Counted from the first letter of the stretch, positions 1 through 9,394 are shown. The stretch: 17,505 nt of DNA from Ruminococcaceae bacterium UBA5408 (GCA_002407645.1 DHNU01000043.1:26148-43652), one strand, 5' to 3'. The notes: generated from the letters alone by a model not told the origin. Numbers and translations are program-made.

Positions 1-581
1 TCCGAACCCAAAAACCAACGCATAAGGTCAATATCATGTATAGCCATATCTATAAAAATTCCACCGCTTGTAGGTGCAAATTTAATTGCACCCTCTACAA
101 GCGATTCCGGATCAATCCCCGTCGCCTTAACCATATACGGAGTTCCGATTGAACCTTCTTCAATTTTTTTCTTCGCATAAGCATACGATGGGTCAAACCG
201 CCTCATAAAGCCAAGAAAAAACGTTAAATCTTTATGGCGTTTTACTGCCTTTTCGGCTTGTTTGCACTGTTCTACCGTAACACCGAGCGGTTTATCTGAA
301 AAAACGTGTTTATTAGAGTCAAGTGCATACTCTATCTGCCAGCAATGCTCGCCGCTTGTTGTTACAATTGCAACTGCATCTATGTCAGCTTTGGATACCA
401 TTTCTTTAAAATCTAAATAAACATCTTTAACGCCTAATTCGTTTTTTGCGTATTCCAACTCTTGGGGAACAATTGAACATGCAGCCGTAAGTTCGGCATT
501 TGGAATTTTAAACGCAATATTATTCGCGTGAACTTTTCCGAGCCTTCCCAAACCTGCAATACCGACTTTAACTTTATTCAT
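1..581 (-). CDS. Gfo/Idh/MocA-family (inositol-type) dehydrogenase, 3' end cut by window edge
   Basis: The first 193 codons of an NAD(P)-dependent dehydrogenase are visible; the C-terminal third or so lies beyond position 1. The Rossmann motif is near the start (GIAGLGRLGKVH, residues 7-18). The cofactor/catalytic lysine lies in DKP (K97), and the family's catalytic Asp and His lie in DMAIHD (D178, H182). The ATG at 581 follows a good ribosome site (AAAGGAG, about 8 bases upstream). It is the last visible gene of the iol operon, 134 bp after the iron-type dehydrogenase, with no terminator seen between them. It is a clear paralogue of the iolG gene at 4399-5418 but quite divergent from it. By family and context it probably oxidises another inositol stereoisomer (scyllo-, chiro-) or a related polyol. 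The substrate cannot be read from the sequence. Confidence 0.85.
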   Translation of the reverse strand, partial: MNKVKVGIAGLGRLGKVHANNIAFKIPNAELTAACSIVPQELEYAKNELGVKDVYLDFKEMVSKADIDAVAIVTTSGEHCWQIEYALDSNKHVFSDKPLGVTVEQCKQAEKAVKRHKDLTFFLGFMRRFDPSYAYAKKKIEEGSIGTPYMVKATGIDPESLVEGAIKFAPTSGGIFIDMAIHDIDLMRWFLGS

Positions 582-715
582 GGTAAAACTCCTTTAGATA
601 CTGCATCTGTAGCAAATAATACGGATAACAAACTGCGGTAATAAAACTTACAGGAGATTATTTTAATTATTATGGGATACTTTTTATAACATTAATAAAG
701 AGTCATTATATTTAA

Positions 716-1867
716 TTACCACAATTTTTTATAGATTCCCTTAATATCCTCAAGTGTAACTGTTTTGCGTGTATTTTGAGGACTTCCGCTGTCCATGGCA
801 TCAGATGACATCTTATCTATAACTTTTAAGAACTCATCCTTATCAACTCCGAACTCTTTAAGAGTAGGAATTTCAAGTTCTGTACAAATTTTCTCAACTG
901 CTGAAAGAAACTTTTTACTTGCTTCTTCATCAGTGTCATACTCATCAGCCGCGTTAATCGCTCTGCCTAAAACGGCAAATCTTTCATATGCTCCGTCTAA
1001 AACAAAGGACAAGCACTCTTTGAGCAGCATTGCATTAGAAAGACCATGAGGGACATGGAACAAAGCACCAATCGGGCGGCTCATACCGTGAATGATAGTA
1101 ACCGAAGAATTGTTAAATGCTATTCCGGCTTCAAGTGCGGCAATAGACATTTGTTTGCGTGCTTCTACATTGTTCCCCTCGTTAAAACAAATAGGAAGAT
1201 ACTTAAATATTTTCTTTACTGCCGACAATGCAAAGGTATCCGAAAGAGGCTGTGCCTTGCGAGAAGTAAAAGATTCAACCGCATGGCATAATGCGTCAAG
1301 TCCAGTAGACGAAGTTACCTTACGGGGTGCAGTCATTGTAAACTGGGGGTCTATGACTGCAAGATTAGGCATAAGTGAAGGTCCTTTTAAAAGCATTTTT
1401 ACATTTGACTTTGTGTCCGTAATAATTGTAAACTGTGTTGCTTCCGAACCTGTTCCGGCTGTAGTAGGTATCGCCGCCATGCTCGGCAGTTTACCTGTAA
1501 CTACTTTATTAAAATAATCCACAGGTGTGCCGCCGCCTGAAAGAATCATTCCGATGGCTTTCATGGTATCAATTGGGCTTCCTCCGCCCAGAGCCACCAG
1601 AAAGTCGCATTTATCTTTTTTAAACTGTTCAACACCGTCTAAAACGATAACGTCAGTCGGTTCTGAATTGACTTTTGCATAAGTACTGTATGAGATTCCC
1701 GATTCTTTTAATACTGTTTCTACCTTGTTTAAGTTTCCCAATTTTTCCATAACAGAGTCGGTAACTATAAGGGCTTTTCTACCCATAGCGGTAAACTCAT
1801 TTACAGCATTTTTAAGGGCGTTTTCTCCGCTTATGATTTTTGCAGGAGATAAAAATATATTTGCCAA
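716..1867 (-). CDS. Iron-type (group III) alcohol dehydrogenase in the iol operon
   Basis: This 383-residue protein has the normal length for Fe-ADHs. Visible motifs are the NAD-binding GGGSPIDTMKA (94-104), TTAGTGSEAT (135-144), and metal ligands D191 and H195 (GLDALCHAVES), H260 and H274 (PHG). Where FucO-type enzymes have a His four residues after the third ligand (HxMAH), this protein has Arg264 (HGMSRP). The start is TTG at 1867: a GGGAGG site lies 7 bases upstream, and no ATG fits. It begins 17 bp after iolB and is clearly cotranscribed. Members of this family interconvert aldehydes or ketones and alcohols with NAD(P)H. No IolA is visible, so I infer that it may reduce malonate semialdehyde from the aldolase step to 3-hydroxypropionate, disposing of NADH made by IolG. 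Another short-chain aldehyde or a polyol is possible. Family certain; substrate a guess. Confidence 0.9.
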   Translation of the reverse strand: MANIFLSPAKIISGENALKNAVNEFTAMGRKALIVTDSVMEKLGNLNKVETVLKESGISYSTYAKVNSEPTDVIVLDGVEQFKKDKCDFLVALGGGSPIDTMKAIGMILSGGGTPVDYFNKVVTGKLPSMAAIPTTAGTGSEATQFTIITDTKSNVKMLLKGPSLMPNLAVIDPQFTMTAPRKVTSSTGLDALCHAVESFTSRKAQPLSDTFALSAVKKIFKYLPICFNEGNNVEARKQMSIAALEAGIAFNNSSVTIIHGMSRPIGALFHVPHGLSNAMLLKECLSFVLDGAYERFAVLGRAINAADEYDTDEEASKKFLSAVEKICTELEIPTLKEFGVDKDEFLKVIDKMSSDAMDSGSPQNTRKTVTLEDIKGIYKKLW

Positions 1868-1884
1868 TTTTAGTCCTCCCTAAA

Positions 1885-2661
1885 TTAATTACCTTTTACA
1901 AGCCATTCGTGGTCGGGATCAAAAATACGATCTTTCCATGGATTCCCGTCAAAATGGCGTATCATCCAAACATAATACATCGGATAGCCAGGTGCAGTTA
2001 CCTGGGGGTGTGTTTTTCCCCCGGGTATTGCACAAAAACTTCCGTCTTTAATTTTAAATGCATCATCACCGATAAAGCATGTTCCGAAACCTTGAGATTT
2101 TTCAAATCGGTAATAGTAGACTTCCGGCTGTGGATGGTGATGCGGCGGATAACTTGACCAACCGCCCTGCGGAGTAATTATTTCACCCATTACCATATTG
2201 GAATAAGGGGCTGTACTGTAATCGAAAAATGTTCTGACAGTTCGCTGTGCTTTTCCTTCAAATTCTCCCTGTCCGAATGTTTCTTCGCATATATTTTCGG
2301 GAGTATAAAGTACACTTTTAAATATTTTGTCATTTTCAGTACATTGAAGTAGTATTTCGCTTTCATCATCAGCGGCTATTTCTACAGAAACGCCCTTACA
2401 TACATGAAGGCATGTTGCACCGCCATTAATAAAATCATCTCGTACAGCAGATACTGTATTTCCTTCCCAACTGTACTTTACACTTCCTTTTATAAGAAGT
2501 AACGCCATTTCTTGATTTTCATATTTAAAAGACATATTCTGTCCTTTTTTCATTTGATACACTGTAATATCCATAAGCATATCGGAATATTCACCCTCCG
2601 TACGGGTGAGAATTTTTATCCCGTCTTTGTCAAATTCAGGATAATCAAAGACTTTACTCAT
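1885..2661 (-). CDS. iolB: 5-deoxy-glucuronate isomerase IolB
   Basis: IolB isomerises 5-deoxy-D-glucuronate, the product of IolD, to 2-deoxy-5-keto-D-gluconate in the cytoplasm. The 258-residue protein is a two-domain cupin of the KduI/IolB family. The C-terminal cupin carries the metal-binding cluster HHHPQPE (174-180), and H218 lies in PGGKTHPQ. The tail WMIRHFDGNPWKDRIFDP is typical of IolB. Length is slightly under the roughly 270 usual for the family. The ATG at 2661 follows GGAG at suitable spacing. It lies 25 bp after the symporter and 17 bp before the alcohol dehydrogenase, inside the iol operon. Confidence 0.95.
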   Translation of the reverse strand: MSKVFDYPEFDKDGIKILTRTEGEYSDMLMDITVYQMKKGQNMSFKYENQEMALLLIKGSVKYSWEGNTVSAVRDDFINGGATCLHVCKGVSVEIAADDESEILLQCTENDKIFKSVLYTPENICEETFGQGEFEGKAQRTVRTFFDYSTAPYSNMVMGEIITPQGGWSSYPPHHHPQPEVYYYRFEKSQGFGTCFIGDDAFKIKDGSFCAIPGGKTHPQVTAPGYPMYYVWMIRHFDGNPWKDRIFDPDHEWLVKGN

Positions 2662-2686
2662 TTTAACACTCCATTCAGATTAAATT

Positions 2687-4324
2687 TTATTTTGCTAATC
2701 CTATCGGTGAGAAAATTAAGTACTCGACTATTAACAACACTATGTTGAGAATTGTTGCGGGCTTTGCATATTTCCACGGTGTCAAATCAACAGCATGTGC
2801 TTCCGGAATAACATAGTCGGTATCTCTCGGACAAATTTTGCCGACCAAGAGCATTACCAATACGTCAAGCGGGAATAGTACTGAAAGTACATATAAATAG
2901 TGAATATTGAAAGGTAAGAACTTAGATAACGAATACAGAACTATATGGAATACCAAAGCAACTTTCGGTGCAATAGCCGGTACACGTTTTGATGCCAATC
3001 CGACAATAACAATTGCTAAAATAGGCATACTGTAAAATCCAAAACACTCTTGTAGGAAGTCATAAAGTCCGGTAGGGGCAAAGCTTACGACAGGCGCAAT
3101 CAAAATTGAAACCAATGCAAGAACCGTGCCAAAACGTTTACCTACTTTTACAAGATGCTCATCGCTTGCATTTTTATTAAACATTTCACGGTGAATATCA
3201 AGAGTGTACATAGTTGATGAACTGTTCAGCGCACTGTCAAAAGATGACAATATTGCACCGAATAATACTGCGGCAAAGAAGCCGAGCAATGCTTTAGGCA
3301 TACATTTTAATACCAAAGTAGGATATGCAAGGTCACTGTTATTCATCAAAGCTGTAATTTGATTTCCGGTAAAGAATCCCTCTTCGGGGTTCATGGACAT
3401 ACGGTATGCAATAATTCCGCTTATTGTAATAAACCAAGGTGTTATCATTTTGAGGAATCCGGCGAAAATTGCACCTTTTTGTGCCTCTTTAAGGCTCTTT
3501 GCTCCGAGTGCTCTTTGAATAATTGTCTGGTTTGTACACCAGTAGAACATATTGTTAAATAACATTCCTGTAAACAAAACAGGCCACGGTATCATCGGCG
3601 GTAATGAATTTGCGGGATTTATGGCATTCCATTTTTCAGGCGGAATTATATTTACCAAATTGCGTACGCCTTCTGCAAATCCTTCGTTGCCTCCGAGTAT
3701 CAGCAATCCGAAAATCGGCACCATAAATCCGCCTATCAAAAGACCTACTCCATTAATTGTATCGGAAACCGCAACCGCTTTAAGTCCGCCAAATATAGCA
3801 TAAATCGAACTAATTACTCCAAGAGCAGCAGCTGTAACAATTACCCCCTGGAACGGTGTGATGCCGAGGGCTTTATCTATCCCGAAAATTTGGTTGAACA
3901 CCAATGCTCCCGAATATAAAACTGTTGGTAAGTACGTAAATAAATATCCCAATAAAAACAGAATTGAAATAATTCTCTTTAATTTGGAGTCGTACCTGTC
4001 TTCCAAGAACTCAGGTATTGTAGTAATACCCATTTTTAAATACTTAGGCAAAAACCAAAGTGCAAGAACAGTCAATGCTAAACATGACGTTGCTTCCCAA
4101 GCCATCGGTCCCATGTTACTGCTAAAACTTTGCCCGCTTTGGCCAATTAGCTGTTCCGTTGACAAGTTTGTCAGCATAAGCGAACCGGCTATTACAATTC
4201 CCGATAATTGGCGGCCTGCCAAAAAATACCCATCTTTAGTAGAAAGATCTTCGTCTTTCGTTTTAAAATATGAAATTACACCAACTAAAGCAGTAAATGC
4301 AATAAAAGAGATAACTGTAAACAT
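2687..4324 (-). CDS. Sodium:solute symporter (SSF family, YidK-like), probable inositol importer
   Basis: This 545-residue polytopic membrane protein has roughly 13-14 hydrophobic segments. N-terminal DGYFLAGR (31-38) and LTNLSTEQLIGQSGQ (51-65) are typical of the SGLT-like branch of the sodium:solute symporter family. From memory, the sequence resembles E. coli YidK along its length (for example FYWCTNQ and VLFGAILSSFDSALNSSSTMY). Its place between iolG and iolB makes import of myo-inositol or an isomer, driven by Na+, the most likely role. Many other iol clusters use MFS (IolT/IolF) or ABC importers instead. The ATG at 4324 is preceded by GGGGAGAGG. The 74-bp gap before it holds an AT-rich hairpin just upstream of the ribosome site. 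The substrate is inferred from context. Confidence 0.9.
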   Translation of the reverse strand: MFTVISFIAFTALVGVISYFKTKDEDLSTKDGYFLAGRQLSGIVIAGSLMLTNLSTEQLIGQSGQSFSSNMGPMAWEATSCLALTVLALWFLPKYLKMGITTIPEFLEDRYDSKLKRIISILFLLGYLFTYLPTVLYSGALVFNQIFGIDKALGITPFQGVIVTAAALGVISSIYAIFGGLKAVAVSDTINGVGLLIGGFMVPIFGLLILGGNEGFAEGVRNLVNIIPPEKWNAINPANSLPPMIPWPVLFTGMLFNNMFYWCTNQTIIQRALGAKSLKEAQKGAIFAGFLKMITPWFITISGIIAYRMSMNPEEGFFTGNQITALMNNSDLAYPTLVLKCMPKALLGFFAAVLFGAILSSFDSALNSSSTMYTLDIHREMFNKNASDEHLVKVGKRFGTVLALVSILIAPVVSFAPTGLYDFLQECFGFYSMPILAIVIVGLASKRVPAIAPKVALVFHIVLYSLSKFLPFNIHYLYVLSVLFPLDVLVMLLVGKICPRDTDYVIPEAHAVDLTPWKYAKPATILNIVLLIVEYLIFSPIGLAK

Positions 4325-4336
4325 TTTCCTCTCCCC

Positions 4337-4355
4337 TTGTATTCAATCAATACAA
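4337..4355. repeat. Perfect 7-bp inverted repeat in the iolG-symporter gap
   Basis: TTGTATT (4337-4343) and AATACAA (4349-4355) flank a 5-base loop. On the minus-strand mRNA it would form a weak AU-rich hairpin directly upstream of the symporter ribosome site (about 4325-4336). No U-tract follows, so it is not a terminator. It could be an mRNA processing or stability element, or a chance palindrome. Confidence 0.4.
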
Positions 4356-4398
4356 ACTCTCAATGTTTTTATTCGAACAATAAGTAAGACCCAATATC

Positions 4399-5418
4399 TT
4401 ATTTATCATTTTCTATCTCAGATACTTTTACAGGACGATGCTCCTGTGCTGACTTCTTAGCCGCTAATCCGATTAGAACAGCCTGAAGTCCATCGTATTC
4501 ATTAACAGGTGTAGGCGTATCATTTACTACGGCATCGACAAAACTCGTGATTTCTTTTGAATAAGCCTGCATATATCTTTCCAAAAAGAAGAACATCGGC
4601 TTTTCCGCTGTCACACCGTCATCGGTCGCAATTTGGCAGTTTGAAACAGCATCATTTTTTATCCCTGCCATACCTTTTGAGCCGAAGACTTCCGCTCTCT
4701 GGTCATATCCGTATGAGGAGCGTCTGCAGTTATCTATTACAGCAAGTGCACCGTTTGCCATTTTCATGGTAATTATAGCAGTATCCACATCTCCTGCCTC
4801 ACCAATTGCAGGGTCAACAAGAACAGCAGATTGTACATATACTTCCTCAACATCGCTGTCAACCAAAAAACGAGCCATATCAAAATCATGAATAGTCATA
4901 TCGAGGAACATTCCGCCAGAAACTTTAACGTACTCCGGTGACGGCGGCTCAGGGTCGCGTGAAGTTATTTTAATAATTTCGGGACTTCCGATTTTTCCTG
5001 CTTTAACAGCTTCGTGAACTGCTTCAAAGTTATGGTCAAAACGTCTGTTAAATCCAACCTGGTATTTTACTTTTTTGCCCTTTAATGCATCAATTACTTC
5101 CTGAATTCTTGCTACATCATGGTCAATCGGCTTTTCGCAGAATACATGTTTTCCTGCATTTATTGCTTCTACCGAAATTTTCGCATGTGTATCTGTTGAA
5201 GAGCAGATTAATACCGCTCCGATTTCAGGATCATTTAAAATTTCTTTATAGTCTTTGGTAGTGTTTTGTACTCCGAGACTTTTTGCCCATTTTGCAGTTT
5301 CTTCAGACATAAAAGGGTCAGCGATTGTTTTAATTTTTGCATTTCTTACATAATTGCAAATGCTCTGTGTATGTACTTTTCCGATTCTTCCTGCTCCAAC
5401 AATACCAATTTTCAACAT
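4399..5418 (-). CDS. iolG: myo-inositol 2-dehydrogenase IolG
   Basis: IolG carries out the first step of the pathway: NAD-dependent oxidation of myo-inositol to scyllo-inosose (2-keto-myo-inositol). The 339-residue protein has the family's full length. The N-terminal Rossmann fold is marked by GIVGAGRIGKVH (5-16). The EKP motif carries the catalytic lysine (K96). GGMFLDMTIHDFD holds D173 and H177, matching the Lys-Asp-His set known from B. subtilis IolG. The ATG at 5418 has a purine-rich but not classical ribosome site (GGAAAGGGCGAG). It lies 43 bp after iolE in the operon. Some relatives also act on chiro-inositol or glucose, so isomer specificity is not fixed by the sequence. Confidence 0.92.
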   Translation of the reverse strand: MLKIGIVGAGRIGKVHTQSICNYVRNAKIKTIADPFMSEETAKWAKSLGVQNTTKDYKEILNDPEIGAVLICSSTDTHAKISVEAINAGKHVFCEKPIDHDVARIQEVIDALKGKKVKYQVGFNRRFDHNFEAVHEAVKAGKIGSPEIIKITSRDPEPPSPEYVKVSGGMFLDMTIHDFDMARFLVDSDVEEVYVQSAVLVDPAIGEAGDVDTAIITMKMANGALAVIDNCRRSSYGYDQRAEVFGSKGMAGIKNDAVSNCQIATDDGVTAEKPMFFFLERYMQAYSKEITSFVDAVVNDTPTPVNEYDGLQAVLIGLAAKKSAQEHRPVKVSEIENDK

Positions 5419-5461
5419 AATACTCGCCCTTTCCTTTTCAATAATCTCTGATTCTCCTCAA

Positions 5462-6355
5462 TTAAATACCTGTATTTTGCTTTATGTATTTTCTCGCTTT
5501 AAGTGCATATTCAAACGGATTTGCCTTTGCAGGATCCTGCTCCGCTTCTACAACCATCCAACCCTCATATCCGCTGTTCTCTAAAATATTAAAAATAGGT
5601 TTGAAGTCCACGTTTCCGTCACCGGGAACAGTAAATGTGCCTGAGCGTACTCCGTCTAAAAAGCTTAAATGTTTGGCTTTTGCTTCTTTTACAACATCTG
5701 CGCGAAGGTCTTTTAAGTGAACGTGTCCTATACGGTATATATATTTTTTTAGAACTTTGACAGGGTCAATATTGTTAAAGCTTAAGTGTCCGGAATCGAA
5801 CAAAAGGTAAACCAAATCCGGATTGGTATGTTCCATCAATCTGTCTATTTCATCTTCATTTTGAACAACTGTACCCATGTGATGGTGGAAAGTAAGCTTC
5901 ATGCCTTTATCTTTTGCGATTTTCCCGAGTTTGTTTAAACCACTGCATAGAAGTTCCCATTCATGGTCATTCATAACATGCTTTCCTTCAAAAATAGGTT
6001 GGTCTTTGCCTTGAATACTGTAACTTTGTTCAGAAACTCCGATTACTTTTGCCCCAAGGTACTTTAAGAAATCCAATTTTTCTTCAAATGGTTTTGCTGT
6101 TTCTTCAAAAGGTTTCGAAATTAAAAAAGTTGAAAACCATTGATTGCAAATTGTAATATTTCTCAAATTTAGCGCTTTCTTTAAAACTTCTTTTTCCTGT
6201 GGATACTTATTGCCGATTTCACAGCCTGCGTATCCTGCAAGCGCCATTTCACTTACGCACTGTTCAAATGTATTTTCTTTTCCAAGGTCCGGCATATCGT
6301 CGTTAGTCCATCCAATCGGTGCAATACCGATTTTAACTTTTTCATTATTAAACAA
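5462..6355 (-). CDS. iolE: Inosose dehydratase IolE
   Basis: IolE dehydrates 2-keto-myo-inositol to 3D-trihydroxycyclohexane-1,2-dione, the second pathway step. The 297-residue protein is a xylose-isomerase-like TIM barrel. The start ([19 protein letters not shown]) is close to B. subtilis IolE as I remember it. Further family marks are HHH at 157-159, FDSGH (186-190), HVHLKD (211-216), VPGDGNVDF (243-251) and the C-terminal [11 protein letters not shown]. The start is TTG at 6355, with GGAGG 8 bases upstream; no in-frame ATG lies near the conserved N-terminus. It is separated from iolD by 54 bp and from iolG by 43 bp. Confidence 0.95.
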   Translation of the reverse strand: MFNNEKVKIGIAPIGWTNDDMPDLGKENTFEQCVSEMALAGYAGCEIGNKYPQEKEVLKKALNLRNITICNQWFSTFLISKPFEETAKPFEEKLDFLKYLGAKVIGVSEQSYSIQGKDQPIFEGKHVMNDHEWELLCSGLNKLGKIAKDKGMKLTFHHHMGTVVQNEDEIDRLMEHTNPDLVYLLFDSGHLSFNNIDPVKVLKKYIYRIGHVHLKDLRADVVKEAKAKHLSFLDGVRSGTFTVPGDGNVDFKPIFNILENSGYEGWMVVEAEQDPAKANPFEYALKARKYIKQNTGI

Positions 6356-6409
6356 CTTAATTTCCTCCCATTAATTTAATTTGCCGTACTATAACCGACA
6401 CACAGCCGA

Positions 6410-8341
6410 TTAATAAAGCCTTGCATTTTTACGATTGTTTTCCTTACGATTAAACGCCTCCTTTTCATTCTCTTTATTTGATGTACTTGCTACACCTACA
6501 TGCCACCAAGACATATAATCGTGAGTCATTGTTTTTGGCAATACTTTTATATCTATCAAAGTAGAAATTTCTTGTTTTTTGCTGTCTTCAAGAGCCGCCT
6601 TTAATTCTTTAATATTCCTAACCGTATAGCTCTTTACTCCGTAACCCTCAGCGACTTTGGCAAAGTCAACAGGTACAAAACTACCTGTTAAATTATCTGA
6701 ATCGTTGTCTCTGAAGCGAAGTTCAGTTCCTAAATTTCCTATACCGTTTGACATTTCCAAATTATTTATACAGCCAAATGACGAATTGTCAAACAGCAGT
6801 ACATTTATCTTTTTGTGTTCCTGAACAGATGTCAGCAGTTCAGTGTGGAGCATTAAAAAGCTGCCGTCTCCTAACATTGTGTATACTTCTCGGTCAGGCT
6901 GTGCCAGCTTAACTCCGAGTGAAGCGGCTATTTCGTAGCCCATACACGAATACCCATATTCCATATGGTAGGAATCCTTAACATCAGTAGTCCAAATTCT
7001 CTGCAAATCACCCGGTAAACTGCCTGCCGCGCCTACTACAATTGCATCACAGTCTATATTTTTACGTATCGCACAGATTGCCTCGGTTTGTGTTAAAGTA
7101 CTTCCGGTTAATTTTGCAAATTCTTCGATACTTCCGGGATTTATTGCTTCAATCATCGGTTTAAAATTCTTGTCATATTTATAATTCTCAAGTTTCTGCA
7201 TTTCTTCATTCCAAGAAGTTTTTGCATCTTTAAACTCGTTTTTATATTCTGAGCAGTATCCTTTTTGCTTCAATATTTCCTCAAGTGCATTAAGAGTGAC
7301 TTTAGCGTCACCGATAACTTTAACGCTGTCCATTTTATAAGCATGGAAACGTGATACATTTACAGAAATCATTTTTACATCAGGATTTTGAAACAGCCAC
7401 TTAGAGGATGTTGTAAAATCAGAAAGCCTTGACCCAACAGCGATTATAAGGTCTGCTTCATGTGCAATTCTATTTGCCGCTGAGTTTCCCGTTGCACCTA
7501 CGCCTCCCAAACAATACGGCGAACTCGACTTGCATGCGCTCTTTCCTGCCTGTGTTTCACAGAAAGGAATATTAAACTTATTGCAGAATTTTTCTAAAAC
7601 TTCGCCTGCTTCGGAATACTTTACACCTCCGCCGCATATCAGAAGCGGTTTTTTGCTCTTGGTTATTTCTTGTACCGCATCTTCCAGCTCCTCTTTTGAA
7701 GGTACTTGCCGGATGATTTTATGTACTCTTTTTCTTAAAAAGTAATCGGGATATTCAAAGCTTTCCCCCTGTACATCCTGTGGGATACATATACAAACTG
7801 CGCCGGTTTCAGCAGGGTCGGTAAGCACCCTCATAGCATTAATCATAGCTGTCATCAGCTGTTCGGGTCTTTGAACTCTATCCCAATACTTACAAACCGG
7901 TTTAAATGCATCGTTAGTTGTAATCGTAAGATCATTTGATTGTTCAACCTGCTGTAAAACAGGGTCCGGCTGTCTTGATGCAAATGTATCGCCGGGGAAA
8001 AGTAATAGAGGTACATTGTTAACGGTTGCGCATGCCGCCGCAGTCACCATATTTGCTGCCCCCGGGCCTATTGATGACGAACAGGCGATAATTTTCCTTC
8101 TGTTATTCTGCCTTGCAAAAGCAGCTGCCATATGTGCCATACTCTGCTCGTTTTTACCTTGAAAATATTTGAGTCTGCCCTTATTTTCATCAAGTGCCTG
8201 CCCTATTCCAAGTACATTTCCGTGTCCGAAAATAGTAGCGAATCCTTCAACGAATTTAATTTCTTTTCCATCCACGCTGATATACTGATTATCTAAAAAG
8301 TGCACAAGCGCCTGTGCCATAGTCATTTTTTGATTTGCCAT
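6410..8341 (-). CDS. iolD: 3D-trihydroxycyclohexane-1,2-dione hydrolase IolD (ThDP enzyme)
   Basis: IolD hydrolytically opens the ring of trihydroxycyclohexanedione to give 5-deoxy-glucuronate. The 643-residue protein has the three-domain layout of thiamine-diphosphate enzymes. The N-terminal PYR domain carries the cofactor-activating Glu (E65 in KNEQSMAHM). The middle domain has the [11 protein letters not shown] region (235-245). The C-terminal PP domain has the Mg-ThDP motif GDGS (491-494), closing at N519. The C-terminal MSWWHVGVA is typical of IolD. A lysine- and asparagine-rich tail of about 20 residues follows. The ATG at 8341 is preceded by a run of seven Gs rather than a textbook AGGAGG. 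The gap after iolC is only 16 bp. Confidence 0.95.
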   Translation of the reverse strand: MANQKMTMAQALVHFLDNQYISVDGKEIKFVEGFATIFGHGNVLGIGQALDENKGRLKYFQGKNEQSMAHMAAAFARQNNRRKIIACSSSIGPGAANMVTAAACATVNNVPLLLFPGDTFASRQPDPVLQQVEQSNDLTITTNDAFKPVCKYWDRVQRPEQLMTAMINAMRVLTDPAETGAVCICIPQDVQGESFEYPDYFLRKRVHKIIRQVPSKEELEDAVQEITKSKKPLLICGGGVKYSEAGEVLEKFCNKFNIPFCETQAGKSACKSSSPYCLGGVGATGNSAANRIAHEADLIIAVGSRLSDFTTSSKWLFQNPDVKMISVNVSRFHAYKMDSVKVIGDAKVTLNALEEILKQKGYCSEYKNEFKDAKTSWNEEMQKLENYKYDKNFKPMIEAINPGSIEEFAKLTGSTLTQTEAICAIRKNIDCDAIVVGAAGSLPGDLQRIWTTDVKDSYHMEYGYSCMGYEIAASLGVKLAQPDREVYTMLGDGSFLMLHTELLTSVQEHKKINVLLFDNSSFGCINNLEMSNGIGNLGTELRFRDNDSDNLTGSFVPVDFAKVAEGYGVKSYTVRNIKELKAALEDSKKQEISTLIDIKVLPKTMTHDYMSWWHVGVASTSNKENEKEAFNRKENNRKNARLY

Positions 8342-8357
8342 TTTATAACCCCCCCAA

Positions 8358-9374
8358 TTAGCCTCTTGCTATCATTTCTCCATATTTTTCTTTGGTTTCT
8401 TTAATGAATGCCTTAACTTCATCCGGGTTTGGAAGTTCTTCAGTGCATGAATGGCTTCTTACCATCATTGAAGCTTCTGCACTGCCAAATTCCAAGCAGT
8501 CAATAACATTCCAACCCATAAATATCCCATAAAGAAAACCTGATGCATAACCGTCACCGCCGCCGAAAGATTTAAGTGCCTTTACAGGGAACGGCTTTAT
8601 GCTGTATTTTTGACCGTCTTTTGTGTAAGCTGTTGAGCCATGTTTTCCGTGTTTTATTACAACAATTTTCGCGTTTTCATTGTGCCACGCTTTAGCTGTC
8701 TGCTCGTCTGTTCTTCCACTTTCAATCAACTTTTCGGTTAAATCGAATTCCTCTCTCGAACCGAGGATAATATCAGCTTCACGTGCAACTGCTGAATAAT
8801 AAATGGAAATTTCGTCTTTATTTTTCCAGTTGTATTCGCGGTAGTCTATATCAAAAATAATTTTGGTTTTATTTTTCTTTGCAAGCATAACGGCTTTCAG
8901 CGCCGCTTCCCTTGATGGGCTTTCCGATAAAGAAGTACCTGAAATCAAAATTGCTTTTGCACTCTTTATGTACTCCTCGTCAACATCATCAACGGACAAC
9001 TGTAAATCAGCTATGCGGTTTCGATACATCAATATACTGCTTTCGGTCGGCGACAATATTTCCGTAAAAGTAAGACCTAATTTTTCGCCGTTTTTGCACC
9101 GAGTTATGTGTGAAGTATCCACTCCCTCTTTATTAAAATAATTAACGACAAAGTTACCAAACTGGTCATCGGAAACTTTCCCTATAAATCCTGCTTTCAA
9201 TCCATGCCTTGAAATACCTACCGAAATATTGGCAGGGGAACCGCCAACATATTTTTTAAACGTTGTGGATTCTTCCAAAGGATGAAAATAATCAACAGGA
9301 TTAAAATCTATTGTTACCCTTCCGAGTAATATTAAGTCAAATTTTCTTGAGCTGTCAAATTTTATATTATTCAT
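8358..9374 (-). CDS. iolC: 5-dehydro-2-deoxygluconokinase IolC (PfkB family)
   Basis: IolC phosphorylates 2-deoxy-5-keto-D-gluconate with ATP to DKGP, the substrate of the aldolase. In B. subtilis DKGP is also the inducer sensed by IolR. The 338-residue protein is a ribokinase/PfkB fold: N-terminal GRVTIDF (18-24), GGSPANIS (44-51) and the C-terminal anion-hole and catalytic motif [10 protein letters not shown] (271-280, catalytic base D274). The usual motif reads GAGD, so the second residue is Gly here. HSCTEELPN near the C-terminus is typical of IolC. It is the first gene of the operon, with an ATG at 9374 and a strong AGGAGGT site. Confidence 0.93.
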   Translation of the reverse strand: MNNIKFDSSRKFDLILLGRVTIDFNPVDYFHPLEESTTFKKYVGGSPANISVGISRHGLKAGFIGKVSDDQFGNFVVNYFNKEGVDTSHITRCKNGEKLGLTFTEILSPTESSILMYRNRIADLQLSVDDVDEEYIKSAKAILISGTSLSESPSREAALKAVMLAKKNKTKIIFDIDYREYNWKNKDEISIYYSAVAREADIILGSREEFDLTEKLIESGRTDEQTAKAWHNENAKIVVIKHGKHGSTAYTKDGQKYSIKPFPVKALKSFGGGDGYASGFLYGIFMGWNVIDCLEFGSAEASMMVRSHSCTEELPNPDEVKAFIKETKEKYGEMIARG

Positions 9375-9394
9375 TTTGGTACCTCCTAATCATA

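Noticed and set aside
582..715. Possible promoter between the iron-type dehydrogenase and the partial dehydrogenase
   Set aside because: A TATAAT lies near 705 on the minus strand, but no -35 at suitable spacing was found, and the gap has no terminator; readthrough is simpler.
1092..1517. Plus-strand open frame of 141 codons
   Set aside because: It lies fully inside the convincing iron-type dehydrogenase gene on the other strand, has no ribosome site or family motif, and is a shadow of that gene.
4337..4355. The 19-bp palindrome before the symporter as a DeoR operator
   Set aside because: It shares a short TTGAT word with the repeat at 11770 but does not fit the longer pattern; it is listed only as a hairpin.
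3858..4460. Plus-strand open frame of 200 codons
   Set aside because: It is antisense to the symporter gene and runs into the iolG 3' end; its composition mirrors the reverse complement of membrane-segment codons and no domain is visible.
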